A stretch of 64,000 nt of DNA. It comes from Microbispora oryzae (GTDB taxonomy: Bacteria > Actinomycetota > Actinomycetes > Streptosporangiales > Streptosporangiaceae). Below are positions 44,597-51,952 of the stretch, piece by piece. The position numbers and the translations under genes are program-made. Position 1 is the stretch's first letter. Each line of letters starts with the position of its first letter. The notes beneath the pieces are model-generated. The model worked only from the letters and a program-made list of their open reading frames with translations. It did no database searches and was not told where the DNA came from. The stretch lies in NCBI RefSeq assembly GCF_017896165.1, contig NZ_JAFCNB010000009.1, positions 1 through 64,000 of the forward strand, given 5' to 3'.

Positions 44597-46275
44597 TTGA
44601 GGTCGGCCTCGTCGGCGCGCTGGACCCACTCGCCGAACGTCTCGTCGTCGTTGCGCTGCTTCTCGAAGTTGCGCACGACCCGCTCCACGTAGTCGGGCAG
44701 TTCCTCCGCGGTGGCCTTCAGCCCGCGCACCTTGCGGCCGAAGCTCGGGTTGAGGCCGATGGAGCCGCCCAGGTGGACCTGGAACCCCTCGACCTGCTCG
44801 CCCTGGTCGTTGACCACGAGCTGGCCCTTCAGGCCGATGTCGGCGACCTGGATGCGGGCGCAGGAGTTGGGGCAGCCGTTCACGTTGATCGTCAGCGGCT
44901 GGGCGAAGTCGGGCAGCCGGCGCTCCAGCTCGTCGATGAGCGTCACGGCCGTGGCCTTGGTCTCGACGATCGCCAGCTTGCAGTACTCGATGCCGGTGCA
45001 GGCCATCGTCTGGCGGCGGAAGGTGGACGGGTTCACCTGGAGGCCGGCGGCCTCCAGTTCGCGCACGATCGACTCCACCTGGTCGGGCGCCACGTCGAGG
45101 ACGACCATCTTCTGCTCGACCGTCGTGCGGACCCGGGCGGAGCCGTGCCGCTCGGCGATGTCGGCGATGCGGTGCAGCAGGTCGCCGTCCACCCGGCCGA
45201 CCTTCGGGGCGAAGCCGACGTAGAAGTTGCCGTCCCGCTGGGGGTGGACGCCCACGTGGTCGCGGCGGCCGCCGCGCGGCGTCTCCGGGGCCGGCCCGTC
45301 CGGCAGGGCGTACCCGAGGTACTCCGTCTCCAGGATGTTCCGGAACTTCTCCGCGCCCCAGTCGCTCACCAGGAACTTGATGCGGGCCCGGTGGCGCAGG
45401 CGGCGGTAGCCGTAGTCGCGGAAGATGCCGCATACGCCCGCCCACACCTCGTGGACCTGCTCGGGCCGCACGAACGTGCCGAGACGCTTGGCGAACATCG
45501 GGTTGGTCGACAGGCCGCCGCCGACCCACACGTCGAAGCCCCGCTCGCCCCGCTCGTTGACCACGCCGACGAACGCCACGTCATTGATCTCGTGGACGGT
45601 GCAGTGGGCCGGGCAGCCCCCGACCGCCGTCTTGAACTTCCGCGGCAGGTTGGAGAACGCCGGGTCGCCGATGTAGCGCTCGTTGATCTCCTGGATCTGC
45701 GCGGTGCCGTCGATCACCTCGTCGGCGTCGATGCCGGCCAGGGGACATCCGAGGATGACGCGCGGGGTGTCGCCGCAGGCCTCGGTGGTCGACAGGCCGA
45801 CGGCCTCCAGCCGGGCCCAGATGTCCGGCACGGACTCGATGGCGATCCAGTGGAGCTGGATGTTCTGCCGGTCGGTGATGTCGGCGGTGCCCCGGGCGTA
45901 CTCGTTGGATATGTCGGCGATGACCCGCAGCTGCTCCAGGCTCAGCTGCCCGCCGTCGATCCGGACGCGGAGCATGAAGTAGCGGTCATCGAGCTCCTCG
46001 GGCTCCAGGATCGCCGTCTTGCCGCCGTCGATCCCCGGCTTGCGCTGGGTGTAGAGCCCGAACCAGCGGAACCGGCCGCGCAGGTCGGCCGGGTCGATCG
46101 AGTCGAACCCGCCCTTGGAGTAGACGTCGATGATCCGCTGACGGACGTTGAGCCCGTCATCGTTCTTCTTGTTCTCCTCGTTCTTGTTCAGCGGCTCCCG
46201 GTAGCCGAGAGCCCACTGACCTTCGCCTCGGGGACGCTTGTGATGGCGGTTTGCGGGGCGGGCCGGGGTGCTCAT
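44593..46275 (-). CDS. sir: Ferredoxin-dependent sulfite reductase (NirA/Sir family)
   Basis: This 560-aa sirohaem and [4Fe-4S] enzyme reduces sulfite to sulfide in the cytoplasm. The cluster and sirohaem ligands are in TMACTGIEYCKLAI and INVNGCPNSCARIQ. The two ferredoxin-like halves show the usual pseudo-repeat: GTADITDRQNIQLHWI matches RVRTTVEQKMVVLDV, and NLPRKFKTAVGGCPAHC is conserved. Length and motifs fit actinobacterial SirA, which could be mistaken for nitrite reductase; the cysH and sirohaem-chelatase neighbours support sulfite. I prefer the ATG at 46275, because GAAGGA is 7 nt upstream; the GTG at 46281 is too close. Expression is likely attenuated through the upstream leader peptide. 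Confidence 0.95.
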   Translation of the reverse strand: MSTPARPANRHHKRPRGEGQWALGYREPLNKNEENKKNDDGLNVRQRIIDVYSKGGFDSIDPADLRGRFRWFGLYTQRKPGIDGGKTAILEPEELDDRYFMLRVRIDGGQLSLEQLRVIADISNEYARGTADITDRQNIQLHWIAIESVPDIWARLEAVGLSTTEACGDTPRVILGCPLAGIDADEVIDGTAQIQEINERYIGDPAFSNLPRKFKTAVGGCPAHCTVHEINDVAFVGVVNERGERGFDVWVGGGLSTNPMFAKRLGTFVRPEQVHEVWAGVCGIFRDYGYRRLRHRARIKFLVSDWGAEKFRNILETEYLGYALPDGPAPETPRGGRRDHVGVHPQRDGNFYVGFAPKVGRVDGDLLHRIADIAERHGSARVRTTVEQKMVVLDVAPDQVESIVRELEAAGLQVNPSTFRRQTMACTGIEYCKLAIVETKATAVTLIDELERRLPDFAQPLTINVNGCPNSCARIQVADIGLKGQLVVNDQGEQVEGFQVHLGGSIGLNPSFGRKVRGLKATAEELPDYVERVVRNFEKQRNDDETFGEWVQRADEADLK

Positions 46276-46370
46276 GGACACGTCCTTCTGCGAGGATCGG
46301 TACTGATGTCGTTTTACGGCGGACGCCGTCCCTGGCGGCCTCTCACCTCGTCGTCGAGTGTGAGGGCATG

Positions 46371-46395
46371 AAAAAGACGCCAGGCCGAGCGCCCT
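46371..46395 (-). terminator. Attenuator-like hairpin between leader peptide and sir
   Basis: On the minus strand AGGGCGC pairs with GCGTCTT across an 8-nt loop (one G-U inside, wobble pairs at the base) and runs directly into a T5 tract at 46371-46375, the form of an intrinsic terminator. Downstream, CGCCAGG (minus strand, 46331-46337) can pair with CCTGGCG (46378-46384), which would disrupt this hairpin. That gives two exclusive structures, as in attenuation. Confidence 0.45.
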
Positions 46396-46419
46396 GTTCG
46401 TGCAGCGGAGGGCAGACGG

Positions 46420-46503
46420 TCAGCCGGCGTCAGTACAGATCGCACTGCGGACACGCAGGAGGTCGACGTGGCGTCGCACGACGAGCAACGGGTCCGCTGG
46501 CAT
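46420..46503 (-). CDS. Leader peptide of the sulfite reduction operon
   Basis: The 27-codon ORF encodes a peptide with the core VVRRHVDLLRVRSAICTD. The RRHVDL(L/C)RV...(I/L)C pattern is that of the actinobacterial putative leader peptides found before sulfur and cysteine genes. A single Cys codon (TGT) lies five codons before the TGA, which suits sensing of Cys-tRNA. Its ATG is 7 nt after a -10 box that has a well spaced -35, so transcription and translation begin together. An attenuator-like hairpin lies 25 nt after the stop codon and sir starts 144 nt downstream of it. Confidence 0.8.
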   Translation of the reverse strand: MPADPLLVVRRHVDLLRVRSAICTDAG

Positions 46504-46510
46504 GTCCCAA

Positions 46511-46539
46511 ACGATACCTCGGAGATCCTGGATGTCCAA
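46511..46539 (-). promoter_or_regulatory. Promoter of the leader peptide-sir operon
   Basis: -35 TTGGAC (46534-46539) and -10 TATCGT (46511-46516) are separated by exactly 17 bp, and 7 nt follow to the leader-peptide ATG. This is one of the best consensus promoters in the window and predicts a leaderless start for the peptide. Confidence 0.7.
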
Positions 46540-46593
46540 GTTCGTGTCCACGATTCGGGACGGTAACGGGCCGTTCACGAGACGCCCGCGTCA

Positions 46594-46734
46594 TCAGCCC
46601 TGCCGCACCCAGTTCTCCGGCGGTTCCGACTCCGGCTCCCCGTCCCGGCGGCGGTGCTGGCAGTCGCACCAGTTGCCGCCCGGGCACTCGTCGTGCCGGT
46701 CCTCGGCGCAGGCGTCGCACACCATGCCTTCCAT
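46594..46734 (-). CDS. 46-aa cysteine-rich protein
   Basis: This small acidic protein has five Cys and two His in its first 28 residues: VCDACAEDRHDECPGG, then NWCDCQHRR. The CxxC...HxxxC...CxC pattern suggests a single zinc-binding finger. A Pro/Glu-rich tail ends in NWVRQG. Similar short proteins with CDxC, HxECPGG and WCDCQH are, to my recollection, conserved in actinomycetes without known function. The ATG at 46734 has a G6 tract 3 nt upstream; ATG 46725 is an alternative. It lies 55 bp upstream of the sulfur-operon promoter on the same strand and is divergent from the YihY gene. Confidence 0.7.
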   Translation of the reverse strand: MEGMVCDACAEDRHDECPGGNWCDCQHRRRDGEPESEPPENWVRQG

Positions 46735-46860
46735 GTTCCCCCCGGGTTCGCCTCGCGTCACGGCCGCGTGTCTTCCAGGTCACCCCCGGATGCCGCACGG
46801 GTTACAAGATCACGCCTGGTCGCGGGCCCGGCGGGTCGTGCGGACGGCTATCGCGGGCAC

Positions 46861-46907
46861 GGCCTCCGGGCCCCTATCCTTGGCGTCGACGATCCGCCCC
46901 GGAGGCC
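46861..46907. repeat. Long-arm inverted repeat upstream of YihY gene
   Basis: GGCCTCCGGG (46861-46870) and CCCGGAGGCC (46898-46907) are perfectly complementary over 10 bp with a 27-nt loop. The loop contains TATCCT (46875-46880), a possible -10 for the YihY gene. It could be an operator or a structured 5' leader. Confidence 0.5.
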
Positions 46908-46962
46908 GGCACATGTCCACCGTGGCAGCGGGTAGTGCGTTTCCGATGAGCGGTTGGGTGCC

Positions 46963-47907
46963 ATGACCTCCACCGACGCGCCGACCCGGCGTCCCCGGCA
47001 CTTGTCGCGCCGCGGGCTCGCGGCGGCGCGGGCCCGGCTGAACGCGATGACGGACACGGGCGTGTGGGCCCTGGCGAAGGCGACCACGCTGGCCGGGGTC
47101 AACTACCGCGTGACCGGGCTCGCGGGCGAGGCGGCCTTCTTCGCCCTGCTGTCGCTCCCGCCGTTCGTGCTCGGGCTGCTCGGCGTGATGGGCCACCTGA
47201 GCGGCCTGCTCGGCCAGTCCACCGTCACAGAGATCAGGCGGTGGGTCGTCGACCAGTCCGAGCTGCTCTTCACCGACAACACCGTGGAGCGCGTCGTCAA
47301 GCCGCTGCTGTCCGACGTGCTGAGCGGCGGCCAGGTCTCCCTCATCTCCGTCGGCTTCCTGCTGTCGCTCTGGTCGGGCTCCCGCGCCCTGTTCGTCTAC
47401 GTGGACCTCATCTCCATCGCGTACGGCCTGGGGGAGACCCGGGGGATCATCCGCACCCGGATGATGTCGTTCGGGCTGTATGTGGCGGCGCTGATCATCG
47501 GCCTGGTGGTGATGCCGATCCTGGTGGTGGGCCCGACCCTGCTCTCCAACGCGCTGTCCAGGTACGCGGTGGTCGTGAGCGTCCTCTACTGGCCGGTCGT
47601 CGTGCTCGGCTCGGTGCTGATGCTCACGTTGCTCTACCACGTGAGCGTGCCGAGGCGGACCCGGTGGTGGCGGGAGATCCCGGGGGCGCTGCTCGCCCTG
47701 GTCATCTGGATCCTGTGCGCCGCCGTCCTGCGCGAGGTGCTGGCGGCGTGGTTCACCCCGCTGTCGATCTACGGCTCGCTCGCGGCGCCGATCGCCGTCC
47801 TGCTGTGGCTCTACATCACCGCCCTCGCCGTCCTCATCGGCGCGACGCTGAACGCCGAAGTCGACCGCCTCTGGCCGCTCAACGGAGCGGCCCGCCATCC
47901 GTGCTGA
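46963..47907 (+). CDS. YihY/BrkB-family inner membrane protein
   Basis: This 314-aa integral membrane protein has about six hydrophobic helices after a 45-residue basic N-terminus. It shows the family blocks EAAFFALLSLPPFVLGLLGV, LSLWSGSRALFVYVDLISIAYGLGETRG and the C-terminal SIYGSLAAPIAVLLWLYITALAVLIGATLNAEVDRL. The family was once confused with ribonuclease BN; its true role is unknown and transport is suspected. I chose the ATG at 46963; a TTG in frame at 46954 is less likely. No RBS is clear. It is divergent from the 46-aa gene and precedes the ZTP riboswitch of glyA. Confidence 0.9.
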   Translation: MTSTDAPTRRPRHLSRRGLAAARARLNAMTDTGVWALAKATTLAGVNYRVTGLAGEAAFFALLSLPPFVLGLLGVMGHLSGLLGQSTVTEIRRWVVDQSELLFTDNTVERVVKPLLSDVLSGGQVSLISVGFLLSLWSGSRALFVYVDLISIAYGLGETRGIIRTRMMSFGLYVAALIIGLVVMPILVVGPTLLSNALSRYAVVVSVLYWPVVVLGSVLMLTLLYHVSVPRRTRWWREIPGALLALVIWILCAAVLREVLAAWFTPLSIYGSLAAPIAVLLWLYITALAVLIGATLNAEVDRLWPLNGAARHPC

Positions 47908-47946
47908 GCCCGCCCACCGGGGGCCGACGCGAGGCGGCGGCTCCGA

Positions 47947-47952
47947 TAAGGT
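47947..47952 (+). promoter_or_regulatory. -10 box for ZTP riboswitch-glyA transcript
   Basis: TAAGGT is suitably placed just before the first paired bases of the riboswitch. No convincing -35 was seen. Confidence 0.4.
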
Positions 47953-47954
47953 AG

Positions 47955-48050
47955 GGGCGTCGCGACTGGCGCTGACGTGCCCGCGGGCGCGTCGCTAGGT
48001 GGGGCACCACCGGGGAGCGAACACGCGGAGGCCGTGCGCCTGGGTCGCCG
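47955..48050 (+). ncRNA. ZTP riboswitch (pfl motif)
   Basis: The leader of glyA contains the conserved blocks of the ZTP/pfl riboswitch: CGCGACTGGCG (from 47961), then after a variable stem GGTGGGGCACCACCGGGGAGCG (begins near 47998; key bases CCACCGGGGAGCG), and the 3' pseudoknot half GCGCCTGGGTCGCC (to about 48050). The class senses the folate-stress metabolites ZTP/ZMP and induces one-carbon and purine genes, glyA among them. The glyA RBS begins 15-20 nt downstream, leaving little room, so control is probably at translation start. Confidence 0.88.
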
Positions 48051-48078
48051 CCCCCGTCGATGGAGAAGGAAGGCGCCC

Positions 48079-49338
48079 ATGACCGAGAGATCGCTGAACG
48101 CCGTCGATCCCGAGATCGCCGCGTTGATCGAGGCGGAGGAGCGGCGGCAGGCCGACACCGTCAAGCTGATCGCCTCCGAGAACTACGTCTCCCGGGCCGT
48201 TCTCGAGGCCACCGGGACCGTCCTCACCAACAAGTACTCCGAGGGTTACCCCGGCAAGCGCTACTACGAGGGCCAGCAGGTCATCGACCAGATCGAGACC
48301 CTCGCGATCAACCGCGCCACGTCGGTGTTCGGCGTACGGCACGCCAACGTGCAGCCGTACTCGGGCTCGCCCGCCAACCTCGCGGTCTACATGGCCTTCC
48401 TCCAGCCGGGCGACACCGTCCTCGGCATGGGCCTGCCGTTCGGCGGCCACCTCACCCACGGCTGGTCGGTATCCGCGACGGGCAAGTGGTTCAACCCCGT
48501 CCGGTACGGCGTGCGCAAGGACACGGGCCGGATCGACCTGGACGAGGTGCGGTCCCTGGCCCTGGAGCACCGGCCCAAGCTGATCTTCTGCGGCGGCACG
48601 GCGATCCCGCGCACGATCGACTTCCCGGCCTTCGCCGAGATCGCCCGTGAGGTGGGGGCGGTGCTCGCCGCCGACATCGCGCACATCGCCGGGCTGGTCG
48701 CGGGCGGCGCCCACCCGTCCCCGGCCGGACACGCCGACGTGATCTCCACGACGACCCACAAGACGCTGCGCGGCCCCCGCGGCGCCATGCTCATGACCGA
48801 CTCCGACGAGCATGCCGCGGCGCTCAACAAGGCCGTCTTCCCCGGTCTCCAGGGCGGCCCGCACAACCACACCACCGCGGGGATCGCGGTGGCCCTGCAC
48901 GAGGCGGCCCAGCCCGAGTTCAGGGCTTACGCCGCGCAGATCGTGAAGAACGCCCAGGCGCTCGCGGACGAGCTGATGGCGCGCGGCTTCGACCTGGTCT
49001 CCGGCGGCACGGACAACCACCTGATCCTGATGGACCTGACCTCCAAGGGCGTCGGCGGCAAGCCCGCGGCCCAGGCGCTCGACCGCGCCGGCCTGGAGAC
49101 CAACTACAACGCGGTGCCGTTCGACCCGCGCAAGCCGTTCGACCCGTCCGGCATCCGGATCGGCACCCCCTCGGTGACCTCCCGGGGGATGGGCGAGGCG
49201 GAGATGCGCCAGATCGGCGCCTGGATCGACGAGGTTGTCACCGCCGTCGCCAAGGGCGACGCGGAGGACGTGATCGGCCGGGTGCATCGCGAGGTGACCG
49301 AGCTGACCGGGAAGTTCCCGGCGCCCGGCCTGTCCTGA
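48079..49338 (+). CDS. glyA: Serine hydroxymethyltransferase
   Basis: This PLP enzyme interconverts serine and glycine, loading one-carbon units on tetrahydrofolate. It has 419 aa. The PLP lysine is in the motif STTTHKTLRGPRG (about residues 222-234). KLIASENYVS, EGYPGKRYYEGQ, NVQPYSGSPANLAVY and AHIAGLVAGG are intact. The ATG at 48079 has an AAGGAAGG RBS; in-frame codons upstream belong to the riboswitch. A strong hairpin follows 12 bp after the stop codon. One unusual feature is LPFGGHLTHGW where many homologues have MDLAHGGHLTHG-like text, a conservative difference. Confidence 0.96.
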   Translation: MTERSLNAVDPEIAALIEAEERRQADTVKLIASENYVSRAVLEATGTVLTNKYSEGYPGKRYYEGQQVIDQIETLAINRATSVFGVRHANVQPYSGSPANLAVYMAFLQPGDTVLGMGLPFGGHLTHGWSVSATGKWFNPVRYGVRKDTGRIDLDEVRSLALEHRPKLIFCGGTAIPRTIDFPAFAEIAREVGAVLAADIAHIAGLVAGGAHPSPAGHADVISTTTHKTLRGPRGAMLMTDSDEHAAALNKAVFPGLQGGPHNHTTAGIAVALHEAAQPEFRAYAAQIVKNAQALADELMARGFDLVSGGTDNHLILMDLTSKGVGGKPAAQALDRAGLETNYNAVPFDPRKPFDPSGIRIGTPSVTSRGMGEAEMRQIGAWIDEVVTAVAKGDAEDVIGRVHREVTELTGKFPAPGLS

Positions 49339-49350
49339 TCCACCGTCGCC

Positions 49351-49379
49351 CCGGGGGACGCCACGCCGGCGTCCCCCGG
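49351..49379 (+). terminator. Strong hairpin after glyA
   Basis: A perfect 12-bp stem, CCGGGGGACGCC (49351-49362) with GGCGTCCCCCGG (49368-49379), and a 5-nt loop. No T-run follows. Confidence 0.75.
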
Positions 49380-49505
49380 ACGCGTACCCGGGACGCGTAC
49401 GGGGACGTAAACGCCTCGCCCGCGCCCGGGAGGGTGCGGTACGGTACGGACATCGCAACGGACACGGCCGCCACGAGGGCGGCCCGGCACAGGGAGGTGA
49501 GGACT

Positions 49506-49559
49506 ATGCGGGTCTTTCTGACGACCATGCCGTCCGTCAACTCCCGGGTGTCCGCCTAG
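49506..49559 (+). CDS. 17-codon ORF, possible leader peptide of rsgA
   Basis: ATG at 49506 to TAG at 49559, preceded by an excellent RBS (AGGGAGGTGA, 49491-49500) at 5 nt spacing. The peptide begins MRVFLTTMPSV and ends in RVSA. Between its stop codon and rsgA lies an imperfect hairpin, GGGGCACCC with GGGTGTCC (about 49571-49600). The RBS quality is better than that of rsgA itself, so translation of this peptide could couple to or attenuate rsgA. It has no recognised homologue and could be fortuitous. Confidence 0.4.
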   Translation: MRVFLTTMPSVNSRVSA

Positions 49560-49606
49560 ACCTTCTCGCTGGGGCACCCGGTTTCCCTGAAGGGTGTCCA
49601 ACAGCA

Positions 49607-50704
49607 ATGTCTTTCGATCTTCGTATGCTCGGCTGGACCGACGAGTTCCAGGCCGGGCTTCCCGACGGCGCCGTGCCCGGGCGCGTGGCCCGGGTCGACC
49701 GCGGGGCGGCAGAGGTCGTCACGGCCGACGGCCGTCACCAGGCCAGATACGGGGCGCAGGTGAGGCGGGAGTCGGCGGCCGACCCGATCGCGCTGCCCTG
49801 CGTGGGCGACTGGGCCGCGCTCACGCTCCTCGACGAGGGCCGCTACGAGCTCGCGCGGGTGCTGCCGCGCCGGACCGCGTTCGTGCGGGGCGGCGTGAGC
49901 CGCGACTCGCGCGGCGGCCTGTCCGGCGACGGCCAGGGCCAGGTGCTCGCGGCCAACGTCGACATCGTGTTCGTCGCCGAGCCGTCCATGCACGCCGCGG
50001 ACTTCGCCGACCTCGGCAGGATCGAGCGCCTGGTGGCGCTCGCCTGGGAGAGCGGCGGGCGGCCCGTGGTGCTCGTGACCAAGGCCGACCTGTTCGACCG
50101 CGGGCTGGACGACCTGCTCGCCGACGTGGCGATCGCCGCGCCCGGCGTGGACGTCCACGCCGTCTCCTCGATCAGCGGCGAGGGGGTCGGCATCGTCCGC
50201 TCCTATCTCGGCGACTCCCGCACCGCGGTCGTGCTCGGCCCCTCGGGAGCCGGCAAGTCGACCCTCGTCAACGCCCTGGCGGAGGCGACGGTCATGGAGA
50301 CGCAGCAGGTGCGGGCGGCCGACGGCCGGGGCCGGCACACGACCGTCCACCGCCAGCTGATCCCGCTGCCCGGCGGCGGGCTCGTGATCGACACGCCCGG
50401 GATCCGCCGGGTGGGCCTGTACGAGATGAGCGACGGCGTCGACCTGGTCTTCGCCGACATCGAGGAACTCGCCGCGGGGTGCCGGTTCTCCGACTGCCGG
50501 CACACCGAGGAGCCGGGCTGCGCCGTGCTGGAGGCGGTCGAGACGGGCGAGCTGCCCGAGCGGCGGCTGAACAGCTGGCACCGGCTCCAGCGCGAGGCGG
50601 CCTGGATGGCCCGGCGCTCCGACGCGCGCCTGCGCAGCGAGGAGACGCGCAAGTGGAAGATCATCCATAAGGAGATGCGCAGGTCCGGCCGGGGCCGCCC
50701 GTGA
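49607..50704 (+). CDS. rsgA: Ribosome small subunit-dependent GTPase A
   Basis: This 365-aa circularly permuted GTPase assists late 30S maturation. An N-terminal OB domain is followed by GTPase motifs in the permuted order: G4 VTKAD, G5-like AVSSISGEG, G1 GPSGAGKSTLVNAL, G2 region GRGRHTTVHRQL, and G3 DTPGIRR. The C-terminal zinc motif is CRFSDCRHTEEPGC. The ATG at 49607 lacks a strong RBS and may be coupled to the 17-codon ORF upstream. The phosphoribosyltransferase gene follows 36 nt downstream. Confidence 0.94.
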   Translation: MSFDLRMLGWTDEFQAGLPDGAVPGRVARVDRGAAEVVTADGRHQARYGAQVRRESAADPIALPCVGDWAALTLLDEGRYELARVLPRRTAFVRGGVSRDSRGGLSGDGQGQVLAANVDIVFVAEPSMHAADFADLGRIERLVALAWESGGRPVVLVTKADLFDRGLDDLLADVAIAAPGVDVHAVSSISGEGVGIVRSYLGDSRTAVVLGPSGAGKSTLVNALAEATVMETQQVRAADGRGRHTTVHRQLIPLPGGGLVIDTPGIRRVGLYEMSDGVDLVFADIEELAAGCRFSDCRHTEEPGCAVLEAVETGELPERRLNSWHRLQREAAWMARRSDARLRSEETRKWKIIHKEMRRSGRGRP

Positions 50705-50740
50705 GGGTGCCGCCGGCCTGATGCCGGGTATGCCGGTTTC

Positions 50741-51430
50741 ATGGCTCGGGCGCGGGTGCGGTTGCCCTTCGCCGACCGCACGGAGGCTGGGGAGCTCCTC
50801 GCCGAGGTCCTGCACGGCATGGACGTGCCGGACCCGGTGGTGCTCGCGCTTCCGCGCGGCGGGGTCGAGGTGGCCGTGCCCGTGGCGGCCCGGCTCGGGG
50901 CGCCGCTCGACGTCCTGGTGACGAGGAAGATCGGGCTGCCCCGGCAGCCGGAGCTGGGGCTGGGGGCGATAGCCGAGGGCGGCGAGCCGGTGTTCGACGA
51001 GGAGATGCTCGGCAGGCTCGGCCTCGACGCCGGTGAGCTCGCCCCGGTGGCCGAGCGCGAGCGGCGGGAGCTGGAGCGGCGGGTGCGGGCCTACCGGGGG
51101 GAGCGCCCGCTGCCCGGGCTCGCCGGCCGCGACGTGATCGTCGTCGACGACGGGCTGGCGACGGGCGGCACGGCGCGGGCGGCGCTGCGGGCCGTACGGC
51201 GGGCACAGGGCGGCCGGGGGACGGTGACCCTGGCGGTGCCGGTGGCGGCGCGGGACACGGCCGACCTCCTGCGGCGGGAGGCGGACCGGGTGGTGGTCCT
51301 GGCGACACCGGCGGGGTTCCGCGCGGTCGGGCAGTGGTACGAGCTCTTCGACCAGCTCACCGACGCGGACGTGCTCGGCCTGCTACGGGAGGGCCGGGCG
51401 GGGGAGGGCTCGGGCGGAGCCGGAGCCTGA
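50741..51430 (+). CDS. Phosphoribosyltransferase-domain protein
   Basis: This 229-aa type I PRT-fold protein has the PRPP loop VIVVDDGLATGGTARAAL (about residues 130-147) and an N-terminal LALPRGGVEVAVPVAARLGAPLDVLVTRKIGLP block typical of the small PRTase family often fused to or placed beside dienelactone hydrolases. The reaction is not known; the family may act on nucleobases or be regulatory. The Gly/Ala-rich C-terminal end is probably disordered. The ATG at 50741 fits the start of homology, but no RBS is evident. It is separated from the convergent whiB-like gene by a terminator. Confidence 0.85.
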   Translation: MARARVRLPFADRTEAGELLAEVLHGMDVPDPVVLALPRGGVEVAVPVAARLGAPLDVLVTRKIGLPRQPELGLGAIAEGGEPVFDEEMLGRLGLDAGELAPVAERERRELERRVRAYRGERPLPGLAGRDVIVVDDGLATGGTARAALRAVRRAQGGRGTVTLAVPVAARDTADLLRREADRVVVLATPAGFRAVGQWYELFDQLTDADVLGLLREGRAGEGSGGAGA

Positions 51431-51443
51431 GGGGGCTACCTCA

Positions 51444-51481
51444 CGGGTGTCCCGCGCCCTGAGGGGGCCGCGGAACACCCG
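51444..51481. terminator. Bidirectional terminator candidate
   Basis: CGGGTGT (51444-51450) pairs with ACACCCG (51475-51481), and CCGCG (51452-51456) with CGCGG (51469-51473) inside, between the convergent phosphoribosyltransferase and whiB-like genes. Confidence 0.6.
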
Positions 51482-51522
51482 ATCGACCTGCTGAACGCGT
51501 GTCGGGGAAGGGGGATGACGGT

Positions 51523-51837
51523 TCAGGCGACGGCGCTGATGCCGGCGCTCGCCGCGCGGCGCATGCGGCGACGACGCTCGGAGGCGCGCTCGTCCTCGTT
51601 GAGCCCACCCCACGTGCCGTACTTCTCCGGCCGCGAGAGGGCGTAGTCGAGGCACTCGGCACGCACGGGACACTGAGCGCAGATGGCCTTGGCCTTGCGC
51701 TCCCGGATGTCGCGCTCGGGCTGACGCTCGCCATCAGGACCGAAGAACAGCACAAGGTCCTCTCCCCGGCACGCGGCATCATCCTGCCAACCCCAACTGG
51801 GGCGGGGGCGGGCGAGCTGCCGACGTACCTGAGACAT
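51523..51837 (-). CDS. WhiB-family iron-sulfur transcriptional regulator
   Basis: This 104-aa Wbl protein has [4Fe-4S] ligands Cys23, Cys53, Cys56 and Cys62 (DDAACRGED; CAQCPVRAEC), spaced C-x29-C-x2-C-x5-C. They are followed by the Wbl turn GTWGGLNEDER (about 74-84) and an Arg-rich C-terminal tail (RRRRMRR) for DNA contact. Wbl proteins bind the primary sigma factor and respond to redox or NO. Which Wbl subclass this is I cannot say from sequence alone. The ATG at 51837 has AAGGTGG 7 nt upstream. Upstream, GGACGC-N5-GCGTCC (51884-51900) is a perfect short inverted repeat that may be an operator or a leader hairpin. Confidence 0.95.
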   Translation of the reverse strand: MSQVRRQLARPRPSWGWQDDAACRGEDLVLFFGPDGERQPERDIRERKAKAICAQCPVRAECLDYALSRPEKYGTWGGLNEDERASERRRRMRRAASAGISAVA

Positions 51838-51883
51838 GAGAAACCACCTTCGGTGAGAGGTATTTCGTGTTTGTGCCGCTTTG

Positions 51884-51900
51884 GACGCTTGTGGCGTCCT
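51884..51900. promoter_or_regulatory. Inverted repeat upstream of the whiB-like gene
   Basis: GGACGC-TTGTG-GCGTCC is a perfect 6-bp inverted repeat 47 bp before the whiB-like start. It could be an operator; no known regulator is matched. Confidence 0.35.
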
Positions 51901-51952
51901 CTGTGCCAACGCCGGAACGGACCGTGATGTTCCCGTCTCCGGCCGGAGTGCC

